Shown here piece by piece: positions 43,464 to 52,866 of a stretch of DNA of 64,000 nt. The translations under genes and the position numbers were made by a program. The number at the start of each line of letters is the position of its first letter. Position 1 is the first letter of the stretch. The notes beneath the pieces are model-generated. The model ran no database searches. It was not told the origin of the DNA and saw only the letters and a program-made list of their open reading frames with translations. Source of the stretch: Arthrobacter sp. MYb227 (GTDB lineage: Bacteria; Actinomycetota; Actinomycetes; Actinomycetales; Micrococcaceae); the NCBI RefSeq assembly GCF_002975435.1, contig NZ_PCPT01000011.1, positions 1 through 64,000 of the forward strand, written 5' to 3'.

Positions 43464-46400
43464 ATGGCACGAAAAGTTCTCATCAGATTGGTTTCCGATG
43501 ATCAGCGCCGCTGTTTACTGATTGAGGTCCAAGGTACCGGGGAATGTACCGGGGCAGCATTTTGCGCGGTATTGGCACAATTTATGCCTGGAGTTGATTG
43601 GTTTTTTGAAGGTAATCCGCTTTCAGAGGCCGGTGAACTCATCGGATTGGCTAACCGGGCATCAGTGAGGGAGCTAATTTTCAGCGATGTTCGTATTCCC
43701 GCTCCACGGCAACTCTTAGATCCCTTAGGCGAAAGGTTACCCGAGCGGCTGTACACCCCCGAACCTGCACTTAGTGGGCTAGTGGTGGTTGACGGGCCGG
43801 ATCCGGGCGGGGTGCTAGAGCTACGGCGAGGTGTTTATTCTTTGGGCCGCGGAGAGGCAGATCTTCGCATCGGAGATGCGAAACTATCGCGAAGACATGC
43901 ACTGATTAGCGTCCTTCCAACATCGATCCTGCTCAATGATGAGGGATCGGCAAATGGGGTGTGGTTTGCCACGCGCAAGGTGGAGTCATGCAGGCTCATG
44001 ATCGGGGATCGTTTCAGGGCAGGAAACTCAGCTTTTGAGGTAGTAGAGCTGCACCGAGATCACGGAGCCGCGCAGGATCATGCTGGCGTTGAAGGTGGGT
44101 TTGGTAGCTGGCCCTTAGAACCGGTACAAGTCCCCGGTTCACCGCCCACGACACGATTGGCTATGCTGCTGACCGGAGCTTTGACCCCACTGGTCATGGG
44201 CTTGGGACTGTTTTTGGTGACTCACAGCGTATTTTTTCTTGCCTTTTCGGCCGTCTCAATACTTACCGGTGGGCTACCGGCACTCTTTATAGTGCGTGGC
44301 AAACGCAAATTTGCTCGAGCGCAGCAATTAGCCACGGCCCAAGACGCGGATCGACGTGCCGACCTTGCACCGCTGCTTGGACGTGTTGCCGCTGGCCTTG
44401 CACACTCCAGCGTTGTTGCCAAAGATGGATTTCCCCCATTGGCACTGGGTATAGCTCCCCTCAGACCGTGGCTCGCCCATGTCTCGGGGAATACTACAGG
44501 CGATTTTCTAGGCAAAGAAAGTTCTTTCAAGGCTCGAGCGGTGCAGGAGGCGAAAACGTTAAAGGGTGCGTGGAAATCTGGGGTTTCTTCTAGGCCCTCG
44601 CATACTACGAGTTTTCCTGCTGTGCCCGGCATTCACACTCCGGTGCTCTTGCGCCTAACCAACGCACAGTCGTTGGTTCTAGAAGGTGAAGCCGACGCTT
44701 GGGCGCCGTTGTGCCGTGCCTTGGTAGTTCGTTGGCTACCCATGTTGCGGATCGGATCTTTGCGGTTGGTAATTATTGATTATGCCGACTTTCTCCCGTC
44801 AAATCTCTTGTTGATGGACGGAGTCGAAGTACTAGAAGATTCGGTCGGGCTAAGCGCTGAAAGCCACATTTCAACAATCGTGATTGTGGGGCCCGCAGCT
44901 CGGATCAACATGCAGGATCAGGTTCAGGGCCCAAGTTCTTTAGACTCGATGCAACCGAACCACGTCGCCGCGGCCGATCCTGCTATGGCACCACGGATCT
45001 GGATTTTTTGCGGAAGCGCACCCACATGGTTGCGCGCGCAGGCACGCATCAATGCTAGGGGTGCCTTGGTGCTAAGTCATGAAGCTCACCAAATGAATCC
45101 GTGGTTTGCCCCTGCCGAACAAACAGTCATTTTGCAGCGGGGTATGTCTACCGTAGGGCGTGGTGTAGCTATGAAACCGGCAAAACTCAGCATGGAAGTA
45201 CTCGAATCTGCTGTGGCAAAATACTCCGTCGATGCCGCGATGAAGAATGAAGTCGAACCTGCCATGAGCCCAGTCCTGTTCGAAGGCACACCGGATACGG
45301 CCGAGGTCAACGAAAAATCCGGCATTCGAACGGTGATTGGGGATGACGCGCATGGACCGGTAAAACTTGATTTCGCGGCGCACGGACCACATTTTCTAAT
45401 AGCGGGCACCACTGGAAGTGGGAAGTCAGAACTCTTACGCTCTATGATCCTCGGGCTTGCTCTTGAGTATGGGCCGGCCGAGTTGGCCTTTATGCTTGTA
45501 GATTTCAAGGGCGGTGCGACATTGGCCCCGCTAGCAGAATTGCCGCAGGTACAAAGCTTCGTCTCTGATCTGGATGCGCCGGCCGCTCGGCGTGTGCTTG
45601 AACAATTGGCTTGCGAGTTGCGGCGTCGTGAAACCATATTCGCCGAGTATGGAGCAAGCGACCATTCGAACTACCTCAAAATTGGTGCAGAGGACCGCCC
45701 GTATTTGCCAATACTCGTGGTGGTGATCGATGAGTTTAGGGTGTTTGCTGCCGAGTTGCCAGGAGCCTTAGAAAATATCGTGCAACTTGCCACAGTTGGT
45801 CGATCTTTGGGGATTCATCTGGTGTTGAGCACGCAGCGGCCCGCGGGCATCCTCAACGCACAATTACGGGCAAACATTTCAACTGTGATTGCTTTACGGA
45901 CCATTGGTGAATTTGAGTCGAATGATTTGATAGGTTCAAGTGCTGCAGCACATTTGGACCCGGGTGAACCAGGTCTCGCCTTGATGCGTTGCGGCGGAGA
46001 AACACCGCGGAAGTTTAGAGCACGGCTCAACGCGCGGGCAGCTGATTCACTGCATCTGCGTGCCTGGGGAAGAAATCTTGGGGCTCCCTTGTGGAGCCAG
46101 CGGCTAGCCACCGACGCATTCGGGCAAAAGCTTGCCGTTGATCAGGTACCACAAACCGGGCAAGAAGCCGCCAGTGAGATGGTCAAGCTAGGTTCTGCTG
46201 CCGAACTAGAAGTCAGAGTTTCCCGTATTCTTCTGCGCTGGGCCCATTTCGAGAGCGCAGCAAACCCGTTCTCTGCGCAACTGCCTAAAACCTTACGTGC
46301 ACTTCCACGATCCCTTTTGCGTGGGCTGAGCCCTGGAGCCATTGTTTTGGGAATGGTCGACAGAGTCGATGCGCCGCGTCCCGATCCCTTGCTCTTTGAG

Positions 46401-47657
46401 CCTGCTACATGTTGTAGATTGGCCGTTTGTGGGTTGCCCGGTTCGGGAGTTGAATCGGTTCCCGAAGTATTAGTCAGGTCAATGAACCGAGACTCATGGC
46501 AGCTGGCCGGCCTGGTGCTTGATGGTGATGGTAATCAAGAGCATCTTGCCGATGTTCCGGGGGTACGTGGGTATTTTGGTCCCCGGGATACCTGGCGCAT
46601 CGATGAGCTTCTGCGGCAGCTCGAAGATTCGAGCGGCACCGGGCCCATGCTCTTGATTGTCAGTGGTCTTGCCGGATGGGCACAGGCGATGGGACCACAT
46701 GCTTTCCAACAATTTGATACGGCGCTCGGTTCCTACGCCCGAAGCGCAGCACATAATGGTCGTTCATTGGTGCTCTGCGGGGATAAGGATTTAGCTGGCG
46801 TTCGGGCCTTGGCGCTGTGCGAAACGCGCTGGTATTTCCCCTGTGGTGCCGGACCAGAGGTACTTATGGGATGGCCAAAACTCAAACCCATCACACCTAC
46901 ACCCGGACGAGGGCTCATAATAAATTCGCAAGGTCCGCAATCAGGTTCCGAATTCCAACTCTTAGACCCGTGCGCATTGGACAATGCCGAACTATTGAGC
47001 GAACCCGTACCCGAGCACTGGATAAAAAATATCAAACTCCCCGAGGTGCTCTCCGGCTCCCTGCTGCGTGAGCAATGGAATAGCAGAAAAGAGCCGCACA
47101 CACCGGACTCGGCCGGGTCTTTGGAGCCAGCCGTCTTGGGCCTACCCGTGGGTGTCAGCGCACCCGATCATCGACTCTTCTATTGGAACCCGGGAAGTAT
47201 TGGAATCGTGGTTGGCAGGCGAGGTGCCGGTAAACATATGCTGCTTCGATACCTCGCGACAAGTGTTCCAACCCAGGGTTGCCAGATAAAGATCTACGGA
47301 ATCGAGGACAGTCTTCCGCGCACCCTTGAGGAGCTTGGCTCAACGAGCGTGGGATTGGTGCTGATTGAACGGGTGGATACCCGGGTCTCTGAAACGCTCA
47401 ATATTTTGGGGCCGATCACTGCCGCAAACATTCCGTTGATCATCAGCACCGAACCCTCGGCAAGACTACTTTTTGATCTTGGACTCAGTTCAATGGTGCG
47501 TGACCCAGGCAGTTTTCTGGTGCTAGATCCACGTTCCACACTTGATGCCGAGCCTGCCGATTTCAGATTCGCCGCCCAGGCCCGCAGTGTTCGGGGCCGC
47601 GGTCTGGTCTTTGACGGTGGGACCCTGCGGCAGATTCAATGCGTCAATGCTGTATAG
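43464..47657 (+). CDS. FHA-domain FtsK/SpoIIIE-type ATPase, EssC/EccC-like
   Basis: About 1397 residues. An FHA domain lies at about 120-200 (SLGRGEADLRIGDAKLSRRHAL). Two hydrophobic segments follow at about 230-280. The first FtsK-type ATPase module has Walker A GTTGSGKS at residues 648-655, VDFKGGATLAPLAELP and VVVIDEF. A second module has a degenerate P-loop (GLPGSGVES near 990, no Lys) and a third has GRRGAGKHM near 1250. One active and two degenerate modules is the EssC pattern of type VII secretion. GGAGG at 43450-43454 favours ATG 43464. No WXG100 or other secretion partner is nearby, so substrate and role are open. Confidence 0.82.
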   Translation: MARKVLIRLVSDDQRRCLLIEVQGTGECTGAAFCAVLAQFMPGVDWFFEGNPLSEAGELIGLANRASVRELIFSDVRIPAPRQLLDPLGERLPERLYTPEPALSGLVVVDGPDPGGVLELRRGVYSLGRGEADLRIGDAKLSRRHALISVLPTSILLNDEGSANGVWFATRKVESCRLMIGDRFRAGNSAFEVVELHRDHGAAQDHAGVEGGFGSWPLEPVQVPGSPPTTRLAMLLTGALTPLVMGLGLFLVTHSVFFLAFSAVSILTGGLPALFIVRGKRKFARAQQLATAQDADRRADLAPLLGRVAAGLAHSSVVAKDGFPPLALGIAPLRPWLAHVSGNTTGDFLGKESSFKARAVQEAKTLKGAWKSGVSSRPSHTTSFPAVPGIHTPVLLRLTNAQSLVLEGEADAWAPLCRALVVRWLPMLRIGSLRLVIIDYADFLPSNLLLMDGVEVLEDSVGLSAESHISTIVIVGPAARINMQDQVQGPSSLDSMQPNHVAAADPAMAPRIWIFCGSAPTWLRAQARINARGALVLSHEAHQMNPWFAPAEQTVILQRGMSTVGRGVAMKPAKLSMEVLESAVAKYSVDAAMKNEVEPAMSPVLFEGTPDTAEVNEKSGIRTVIGDDAHGPVKLDFAAHGPHFLIAGTTGSGKSELLRSMILGLALEYGPAELAFMLVDFKGGATLAPLAELPQVQSFVSDLDAPAARRVLEQLACELRRRETIFAEYGASDHSNYLKIGAEDRPYLPILVVVIDEFRVFAAELPGALENIVQLATVGRSLGIHLVLSTQRPAGILNAQLRANISTVIALRTIGEFESNDLIGSSAAAHLDPGEPGLALMRCGGETPRKFRARLNARAADSLHLRAWGRNLGAPLWSQRLATDAFGQKLAVDQVPQTGQEAASEMVKLGSAAELEVRVSRILLRWAHFESAANPFSAQLPKTLRALPRSLLRGLSPGAIVLGMVDRVDAPRPDPLLFEPATCCRLAVCGLPGSGVESVPEVLVRSMNRDSWQLAGLVLDGDGNQEHLADVPGVRGYFGPRDTWRIDELLRQLEDSSGTGPMLLIVSGLAGWAQAMGPHAFQQFDTALGSYARSAAHNGRSLVLCGDKDLAGVRALALCETRWYFPCGAGPEVLMGWPKLKPITPTPGRGLIINSQGPQSGSEFQLLDPCALDNAELLSEPVPEHWIKNIKLPEVLSGSLLREQWNSRKEPHTPDSAGSLEPAVLGLPVGVSAPDHRLFYWNPGSIGIVVGRRGAGKHMLLRYLATSVPTQGCQIKIYGIEDSLPRTLEELGSTSVGLVLIERVDTRVSETLNILGPITAANIPLIISTEPSARLLFDLGLSSMVRDPGSFLVLDPRSTLDAEPADFRFAAQARSVRGRGLVFDGGTLRQIQCVNAV

Positions 47658-47716
47658 CTCAACGCGTCCTCGTAGGGGGTTTAGTGTGAACCTCGTCTCA
47701 ACGTTGTTGCAGCCCT

Positions 47717-48202
47717 CTACTTGCGGTTTTTTCCGCCGGTCTTTCCGTCGTTGTTATGTTCGTTCGCTCCTTTAGCAGCCGCCGGACGGTCGCCCAGGAA
47801 AGCCGTGGTGCGTGGGTCAAAGAGCAGTATGACGATGATTGCTGCGGGAATGAGCCAGATCCAGGCCCACGGGGCGGCTTCGGTCTGCAGGTATGGGATC
47901 GCCAGGATGATCTGGAATAACTGCCAGAAGAGTGCTGCGGCTCGGGTCCAGGCCTTGCCACGGAAGAAGAAGTGGGCGACGGTAAGTTGCCAAATTCCGC
48001 CGACGAAGATGATCACCAGCATGAAGAGTCGTGCACCAAGGTTTAGCACCCCTGCATCACCCAGATGCATTGCGTAGCTCAGGCCATAGGCCAATACCGC
48101 TAGTCCCTCGAGAACCAGCATTGCGCTAATCAACAGCACCGAGAATGGTCGAGGGCGGCGGGCCGGGCTAGCAGGCTGGTGTACTTCTGGTTGGTTCATC
48201 AC
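47717..48202 (-). CDS. Small integral membrane protein, hypothetical
   Basis: A 161-residue protein with four hydrophobic segments (about 22-45, 55-75, 85-108, 113-130), a Pro-rich N-terminus and a hydrophilic Lys/Asn/Gly tail (GKTGGKNRK). It resembles uncharacterised actinobacterial membrane proteins of this size. AAGGGG lies very close to the GTG/ATG start pair at 48202/48199. It is convergent with the EssC-like gene, and no function can be proposed. Confidence 0.7.
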   Translation of the reverse strand: MMNQPEVHQPASPARRPRPFSVLLISAMLVLEGLAVLAYGLSYAMHLGDAGVLNLGARLFMLVIIFVGGIWQLTVAHFFFRGKAWTRAAALFWQLFQIILAIPYLQTEAAPWAWIWLIPAAIIVILLFDPRTTAFLGDRPAAAKGANEHNNDGKTGGKNRK

Positions 48203-48526
48203 CCCTTAAATCTAGCCCGGTGGGTGTGCAGACGCGAAAGCAGCAAAAACCTAAATATGCGCCAAGCGGCTCCCAAGGTGCCCAATAACACCCTTGTCAG
48301 CGGCGCAGAAACCTGTTAGTCGTCACGTGAAATCTGGTCCTTGTGACCAAGCACTCAAGACTGCTGCCGCTTTTGCAACATCGCCCCCTTGTTTACGTGA
48401 ACGTAACATGAAAACCTTGTTAGGCAGTCGACCGCTAATCCCATTTATTCCGGTCACTGCCGCTGCCCTGGCGTCATTCCCGGGGCACTTCTCCCTCAGA
48501 CCTACTTTCAAGGAGCATCATCAAGC
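48203..48526. other. Intergenic region upstream of whiB1
   Basis: No gene is seen. It contains an imperfect palindrome around 48391-48408 (TTTACGTGAACGTAAC). AAGGAG lies about 12 bases before the whiB1 start. A long leader and regulated promoter are plausible for whiB1, as in mycobacteria, but no specific regulator site was identified. Confidence 0.4.
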
Positions 48527-48775
48527 ATGGATTGGCGTAGCCGCGCGGCCTGTCTGGACAAGGACCCGGAGCTGTTTTTCCCGGTAGGAAACACCGGACC
48601 GGCTCTGCTCCAGATTGAAGAAGCCAAGAGTGTCTGTCGACGTTGTCCCGTCGTTGACACCTGCCTAGCCTGGGCCATCGAGTCCGGACAAGACGCCGGA
48701 GTCTGGGGTGGCATGAGTGAAGACGAGCGTCGTGCGCTCAAGCGTCGGGCAGCACGTGCCCGCCGCGCTTCCTAG
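48527..48775 (+). CDS. whiB1: WhiB-family iron-sulfur regulator, WhiB1-like
   Basis: An 82-residue WhiB protein. Its four iron-sulfur cysteines are Cys9, Cys37, Cys40 and Cys46. The GVWGG turn is followed by a basic tail (ERRALKRRAARARR). The N-terminus MDWRSRAACLDKDPELFFP follows mycobacterial WhiB1, an essential nitric-oxide-sensitive cluster protein that binds the primary sigma factor. A strong terminator follows at 48799. Confidence 0.93.
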   Translation: MDWRSRAACLDKDPELFFPVGNTGPALLQIEEAKSVCRRCPVVDTCLAWAIESGQDAGVWGGMSEDERRALKRRAARARRAS

Positions 48776-48798
48776 TCACGGCAGCTTTACAAATTTTG

Positions 48799-48839
48799 AT
48801 CGGGGGATGGTTCCGTACGGAGCCGTCCCCCGATTTTTG
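48799..48839 (+). terminator. Terminator after whiB1
   Basis: A stem of up to 15-17 bp (ATCGGGGGATGG pairing with CCGTCCCCCGAT, with G-U pairs) is followed by TTTTTG. It starts 24 bases after the whiB1 stop. Confidence 0.78.
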
Positions 48840-48983
48840 TCTTTCGCAATGTGGCCAGCTGCAGTCTTAGCAACATGGCTCTACCCTGTTTCCTTAGAGA
48901 AACCTATCGACGAGAGCGCAACAAACCAGCACCCTGACGTGTTGGAACAACCCGATATCCACACCACTAGTTACGATCGATAA

Positions 48984-51239
48984 GTGACAGAGAACCGAAC
49001 CGACCCACGCATAGGCACCACGCTCGATGGACGCTATTTCTTAGAAGCGCGTATCGCTGACGGAGGCATGTCTACCGTTTACCGTGCCTCCGATACCCGG
49101 TTGCATCGCACGGTGGCGGTTAAGGTGTTGCACGCGCACATGGCTTCCGACCCCGCCGTGTTAGAAAGATTCACTGCAGAAGCAATCATTTCTGCGGGGC
49201 TAGATCACGCAAACATCGTCAAGATCCTTGACCACCATGTATCCCCCGATGCCGCCTACTTGGTGATGGAATACGTCCGTGGGCTTAATTTGCGTCAGCT
49301 ACTTGATGAACGTGGACGTTTCACCCCACGTCAGACCTTGGCCATGCTGCGAGCAATCTGTACAGGTTTGGCCGTTGCCCACCAAGAAGGCATCGTGCAC
49401 CGGGATATGAAACCGGCAAACGTGCTGATTTCCGACGAGGCAAGTGTCAAGGTCGCCGATTTTGGTTTGGCACGTGCCGCATCGGCGCACACAAATGCAA
49501 CATCGGTCTTTGGCACTGCAGCATATATTTCTCCCGAGCTTGCCGTCGGGGATCCGGCCGATGAGCGTAGCGATATTTACGCCGTGGGCATCATGGCCTA
49601 CGAGTTGCTGACCGGTCGCCAACCGTTTAGTTCCGAAAGCGTCTACGGGCTTGCCTTCAAACATATTAATAACCCGGTCCCGGCCCCTTCGGAACTTGTC
49701 CCGGGTCTTTCACCGGAACTCGATGAACTCGTTGCCTATTGCACCGACAAAGACCCGGAGAACCGCCCGCAAAACGCCTCGTTCCTGCTTAGCGATATTC
49801 AGCAGATGCTCGCGACCTTGGGCAAGGAGCAGCTCGATCTGGGATCCGAAACCTTGGGTATGGTTTCGGACCTGGTCCCCGCGATAACTTCCGCGCATAC
49901 AACAGTTCACGACAGGTTGGCTCAGGCACAACAAAAACGTGATGCGCTTGCCGAAAGCGCTGCGGATGCCATGACCGAAACCATGGAAGAGCAAGTCCGT
50001 ACGCTGAACCCAAGTGCCGGAGGCTCAGCACCCGTTGGCACCGCGCCGCAGAAGAACCCTGATGCCACAGAAGTTATTAGCGCATCCGCAGACACGACGA
50101 TCATTAATTCGCCGTCGGGAAACCCGGATGTGGATCACACCACGGTGCTGCACAAGGGTTCGGACCATACAAGTGTCATGCCTTCGGGGCTGGGAAGCAG
50201 AAATTCTGCTTCGAGTCCCTCGACGGGCGAACTTGCTGCTGTTCCGAGTCGACGTCCAATGTCGGCTCGTCGTGCACGCAAGAATGCCAAGGCCACCGAA
50301 GTGGCTTGGAGAAAGAACGCACAAATCCCCACCCATCAGCTGGCTCCCAAGATGCCAGCACGCCGAAAATGGCTCATCGGCGTGCTTCTGAGCATGCTTG
50401 CAGCACTTCTTGCCGCCGTTGGATTCTATTTTGGGATGGGACCCGGTGCACCATTTACCGTCCCGCAGCTCACCAACGTTGCTAGCGCACAGGCAGTTTC
50501 ACAGCTGAGGGATGCCGGGGTCGAAGCACGTACCACTGAAGTTTTTGACGAGAAAATCGAGCGCGGCCTCGTGGTTGGAAGTGAACCCGCCGCTGGGGAA
50601 ACGATCCGCCGATTTCAAGGTCTAGATCTTAACGTTTCTAAGGGACCCGAGCTCTTTGCCGTCCCAAATTTGAACGGCCGCAGTCAGCAGGACGCCGAAA
50701 AAGATCTCAAGACAGCCCAGCTCGTTGTGGGGAAGGTGACTCAGAAGTACTCTGAGGAGGTCGCCAAGGACGCTGTCATCAGCCACACTCCGGGCCCCGA
50801 AGAGATGGTGCGGCGTGATTCAAAGATCTCCTTGGTGATATCTAAGGGTCCCGCTCCCGTTGACGTTCCAAATATCGTGGGCGAAACCGTTTCCGATGCT
50901 AACGCAGCCCTTGAAACCGCCGGGTTGAAGGGCTCCGAAGATTCCAAGGCCTATAGCCGCAGCATCCCGGCCGGCGCCGTGATCTCGCAGAAACCAGCCA
51001 AGGGGCAGGCCGAGCGTGGTTCGACGGTCGGTTATGTGGTTTCCCTGGGACCGAAGATGATTGAAGTTCCAAATGTGCAGGGTAAGCAGCTGCGCGAGGC
51101 CCGGGCGACCCTCGAGTCCCTGGGTTTCAAGGTCCAGGTCGATGAATTCTTGGGCGGATTCTTTGGAACTGTGCGTTCCCAAACACCTGCCGGTGGAACC
51201 GCTGCCGAAGGTTCAACTATCAAGCTCGTGGTTGTCTAA
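48984..51239 (+). CDS. Ser/Thr protein kinase with four PASTA domains (PknB/PknL-type)
   Basis: A 751-residue receptor kinase. The kinase domain covers about residues 17-275: GGMSTVY loop, VAVKVL lysine, HRDMKPANVL catalytic loop, DFGLA and the activation segment TNATSVFGTAAYISPE. A Ser/Ala-rich juxtamembrane part reaches about 460. A membrane helix (about 462-485) leads to four extracellular PASTA repeats that in relatives sense muropeptides or lipid II. It starts with GTG 48984. Mycobacterial pknL lies near aroG as here, but PknL lacks PASTA repeats, so position resembles PknL and architecture PknB. Confidence 0.93.
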   Translation: MTENRTDPRIGTTLDGRYFLEARIADGGMSTVYRASDTRLHRTVAVKVLHAHMASDPAVLERFTAEAIISAGLDHANIVKILDHHVSPDAAYLVMEYVRGLNLRQLLDERGRFTPRQTLAMLRAICTGLAVAHQEGIVHRDMKPANVLISDEASVKVADFGLARAASAHTNATSVFGTAAYISPELAVGDPADERSDIYAVGIMAYELLTGRQPFSSESVYGLAFKHINNPVPAPSELVPGLSPELDELVAYCTDKDPENRPQNASFLLSDIQQMLATLGKEQLDLGSETLGMVSDLVPAITSAHTTVHDRLAQAQQKRDALAESAADAMTETMEEQVRTLNPSAGGSAPVGTAPQKNPDATEVISASADTTIINSPSGNPDVDHTTVLHKGSDHTSVMPSGLGSRNSASSPSTGELAAVPSRRPMSARRARKNAKATEVAWRKNAQIPTHQLAPKMPARRKWLIGVLLSMLAALLAAVGFYFGMGPGAPFTVPQLTNVASAQAVSQLRDAGVEARTTEVFDEKIERGLVVGSEPAAGETIRRFQGLDLNVSKGPELFAVPNLNGRSQQDAEKDLKTAQLVVGKVTQKYSEEVAKDAVISHTPGPEEMVRRDSKISLVISKGPAPVDVPNIVGETVSDANAALETAGLKGSEDSKAYSRSIPAGAVISQKPAKGQAERGSTVGYVVSLGPKMIEVPNVQGKQLREARATLESLGFKVQVDEFLGGFFGTVRSQTPAGGTAAEGSTIKLVVV

Positions 51240-51355
51240 AAATCTATTCCCGCTGACGTGGCAGAGCCTTGGACGGCTACGCAATGCTACTAGCGCTTAA
51301 CCTCCGGCCTGCCGGAGCTTTGCACACTCCAGTGAACTGTTGAATCACGCTGAGA

Positions 51356-52642
51356 TCAGGAAGCACTATCTAGCGTTGTCTCGTCCCGACGTGCCTGATC
51401 GGCTACCCGGGTTGAACGCGCCTCAATAAGTTGCCCAAGCTTCAGCGAACGGATTAGCGGAATTAGGAGTGGTACTAACGCGGCTACCAGCAAGATTCCC
51501 GAGAACAAACTCATCATTGCCGTGGTGCTAAATTTTTGGCTGAGCAAGCCAAAAAGTACGTATCCCAACGGCACCGGCAGCAGCTGCCCAAAGGTACTGA
51601 TCGAAGACAATCTGGACTGTAAGCTTTCGGGAATTTGTTCTTGAAAGAACGCTGACCAGGACACTATGGAAATATCCAGCGCCACCCCGGCTACCACGGT
51701 TGCTGCGACTATCACCCAGGTTGGTGCCACACAGGCCAGAGCGATCAAAGGCAACGCTTGAGCTGCGAGACACAGCGACACGGTGATACCAATGCGTTGC
51801 GGGCGCACTGCGATGGCGATGACCGAACCCCCAACCATGCCAAAGGCAAAGCCAGCACTGATCATTCCCCAGGCCATGGCACCGCCCAGGGACTCTTGCG
51901 AGATCACCGGGCCAAAGAGCTGGAATCCCACGAGCCACATCAACACGGTGATTGCCGATTGGGCCACCATGATCACGAACCAACGCCGCGCTGTAAATTC
52001 TTTGAATCCTGCTTTGAACTCGGCGATCGCCGAGGCCTTCGGTTTGAGCGGCTGCGGTGAGTTGATCGCGGCGAGGAAAAACACCGAGATAACAAAGGTT
52101 GCCGAGTTGAAGGCCAATGCCCATCCGGATCCCAGTAGTGCCACCAGCAAACCGCCAAGTGCCGGTCCCAACACCTTGGCAACGTTCAGTGGCAACCGCA
52201 GTACCGCATTTGCTGCAACGCGCAACGGCGCGGGAACCAACTGAACTATCGACCCCTGCGAAGCAGGTTGAAAGAATGCCGAGGCACAACCGAGCATGAA
52301 CACCGAGGCGGCAAGCATCCAGAGCTCGGCCACGCCGGTGAGAATGAGTATGGCGATCGATAGCTGGACAACGCCCGAAACGCAATTAGCCGCCATCATG
52401 ACACGGTCGCGTCGCACCCTATCCCCCAGCACGCCACCGATCAGCAACAGAAGCACCTGTGGGGCCACATTTAACGCAAGGATCAGTCCTAGCCATTGAG
52501 CCCCGCCTCCGGCGTCGAGTGCGGCGAAGGCCACGGCAATCGGTGCAATAGCAGAGCCGAGCGACGATACAACGCGACCGATCCAGAAACTACGAAACTG
52601 CCGGTGGCGCAAAACTGCTGATGCTTCGTTGATGCTCTTCAT
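51356..52642 (-). CDS. MFS transporter (EntS-like exporter family)
   Basis: A 428-residue protein with about twelve membrane segments. It has an N-terminal motif FRSFWIGRVVSSLGSAIAPIAVAFA and the loop GGVLGDRVRRDRVM (MFS motif A) between TM2 and TM3. This layout fits the enterobactin-exporter/macrolide-efflux-like DHA3 branch. The substrate is not predictable. It is flanked by the PASTA kinase (convergent) and aroG without operon linkage. Confidence 0.86.
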   Translation of the reverse strand: MKSINEASAVLRHRQFRSFWIGRVVSSLGSAIAPIAVAFAALDAGGGAQWLGLILALNVAPQVLLLLIGGVLGDRVRRDRVMMAANCVSGVVQLSIAILILTGVAELWMLAASVFMLGCASAFFQPASQGSIVQLVPAPLRVAANAVLRLPLNVAKVLGPALGGLLVALLGSGWALAFNSATFVISVFFLAAINSPQPLKPKASAIAEFKAGFKEFTARRWFVIMVAQSAITVLMWLVGFQLFGPVISQESLGGAMAWGMISAGFAFGMVGGSVIAIAVRPQRIGITVSLCLAAQALPLIALACVAPTWVIVAATVVAGVALDISIVSWSAFFQEQIPESLQSRLSSISTFGQLLPVPLGYVLFGLLSQKFSTTAMMSLFSGILLVAALVPLLIPLIRSLKLGQLIEARSTRVADQARRDETTLDSAS

Positions 52643-52782
52643 GCGTGGGTCAGACTCCCCTGCCTGGTGTCAGTTCTTCCGCTGGTCCTTAGGCAATTTC
52701 TTGGTGCCGACCCGGGGGGGGTACCCGACACCACTTCCCGTTCTGGCCGCGTCGTGTTCTGGGTCTGGCAACGTGCTTAAAA

Positions 52783-52842
52783 AGTTGAGGCCGGTTTTCT
52801 TGATCCCCTCACGGGGATGGAGCAAGAAAACCGGCCTCAACT
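52783..52842 (-). terminator. Strong terminator downstream of aroG
   Basis: A perfect 20-bp stem (AGTTGAGGCCGGTTTTCTTG at 52783-52802 with its complement at 52823-52842). The loop carries a second small hairpin (ATCCCC-TCAC-GGGGAT). On the minus strand it is followed by TTTTTAAG, so it ends the aroG transcript. Confidence 0.85.
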
Positions 52843-52866
52843 AATTCCGCTATGCGGCTGTGTTAC

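Noticed and set aside
48391-48408. Possible MtrA or CRP/GlxR operator upstream of whiB1
   Set aside because: The palindrome around TTTACGTGAACGTAAC is imperfect and matches neither consensus well enough to name a regulator.
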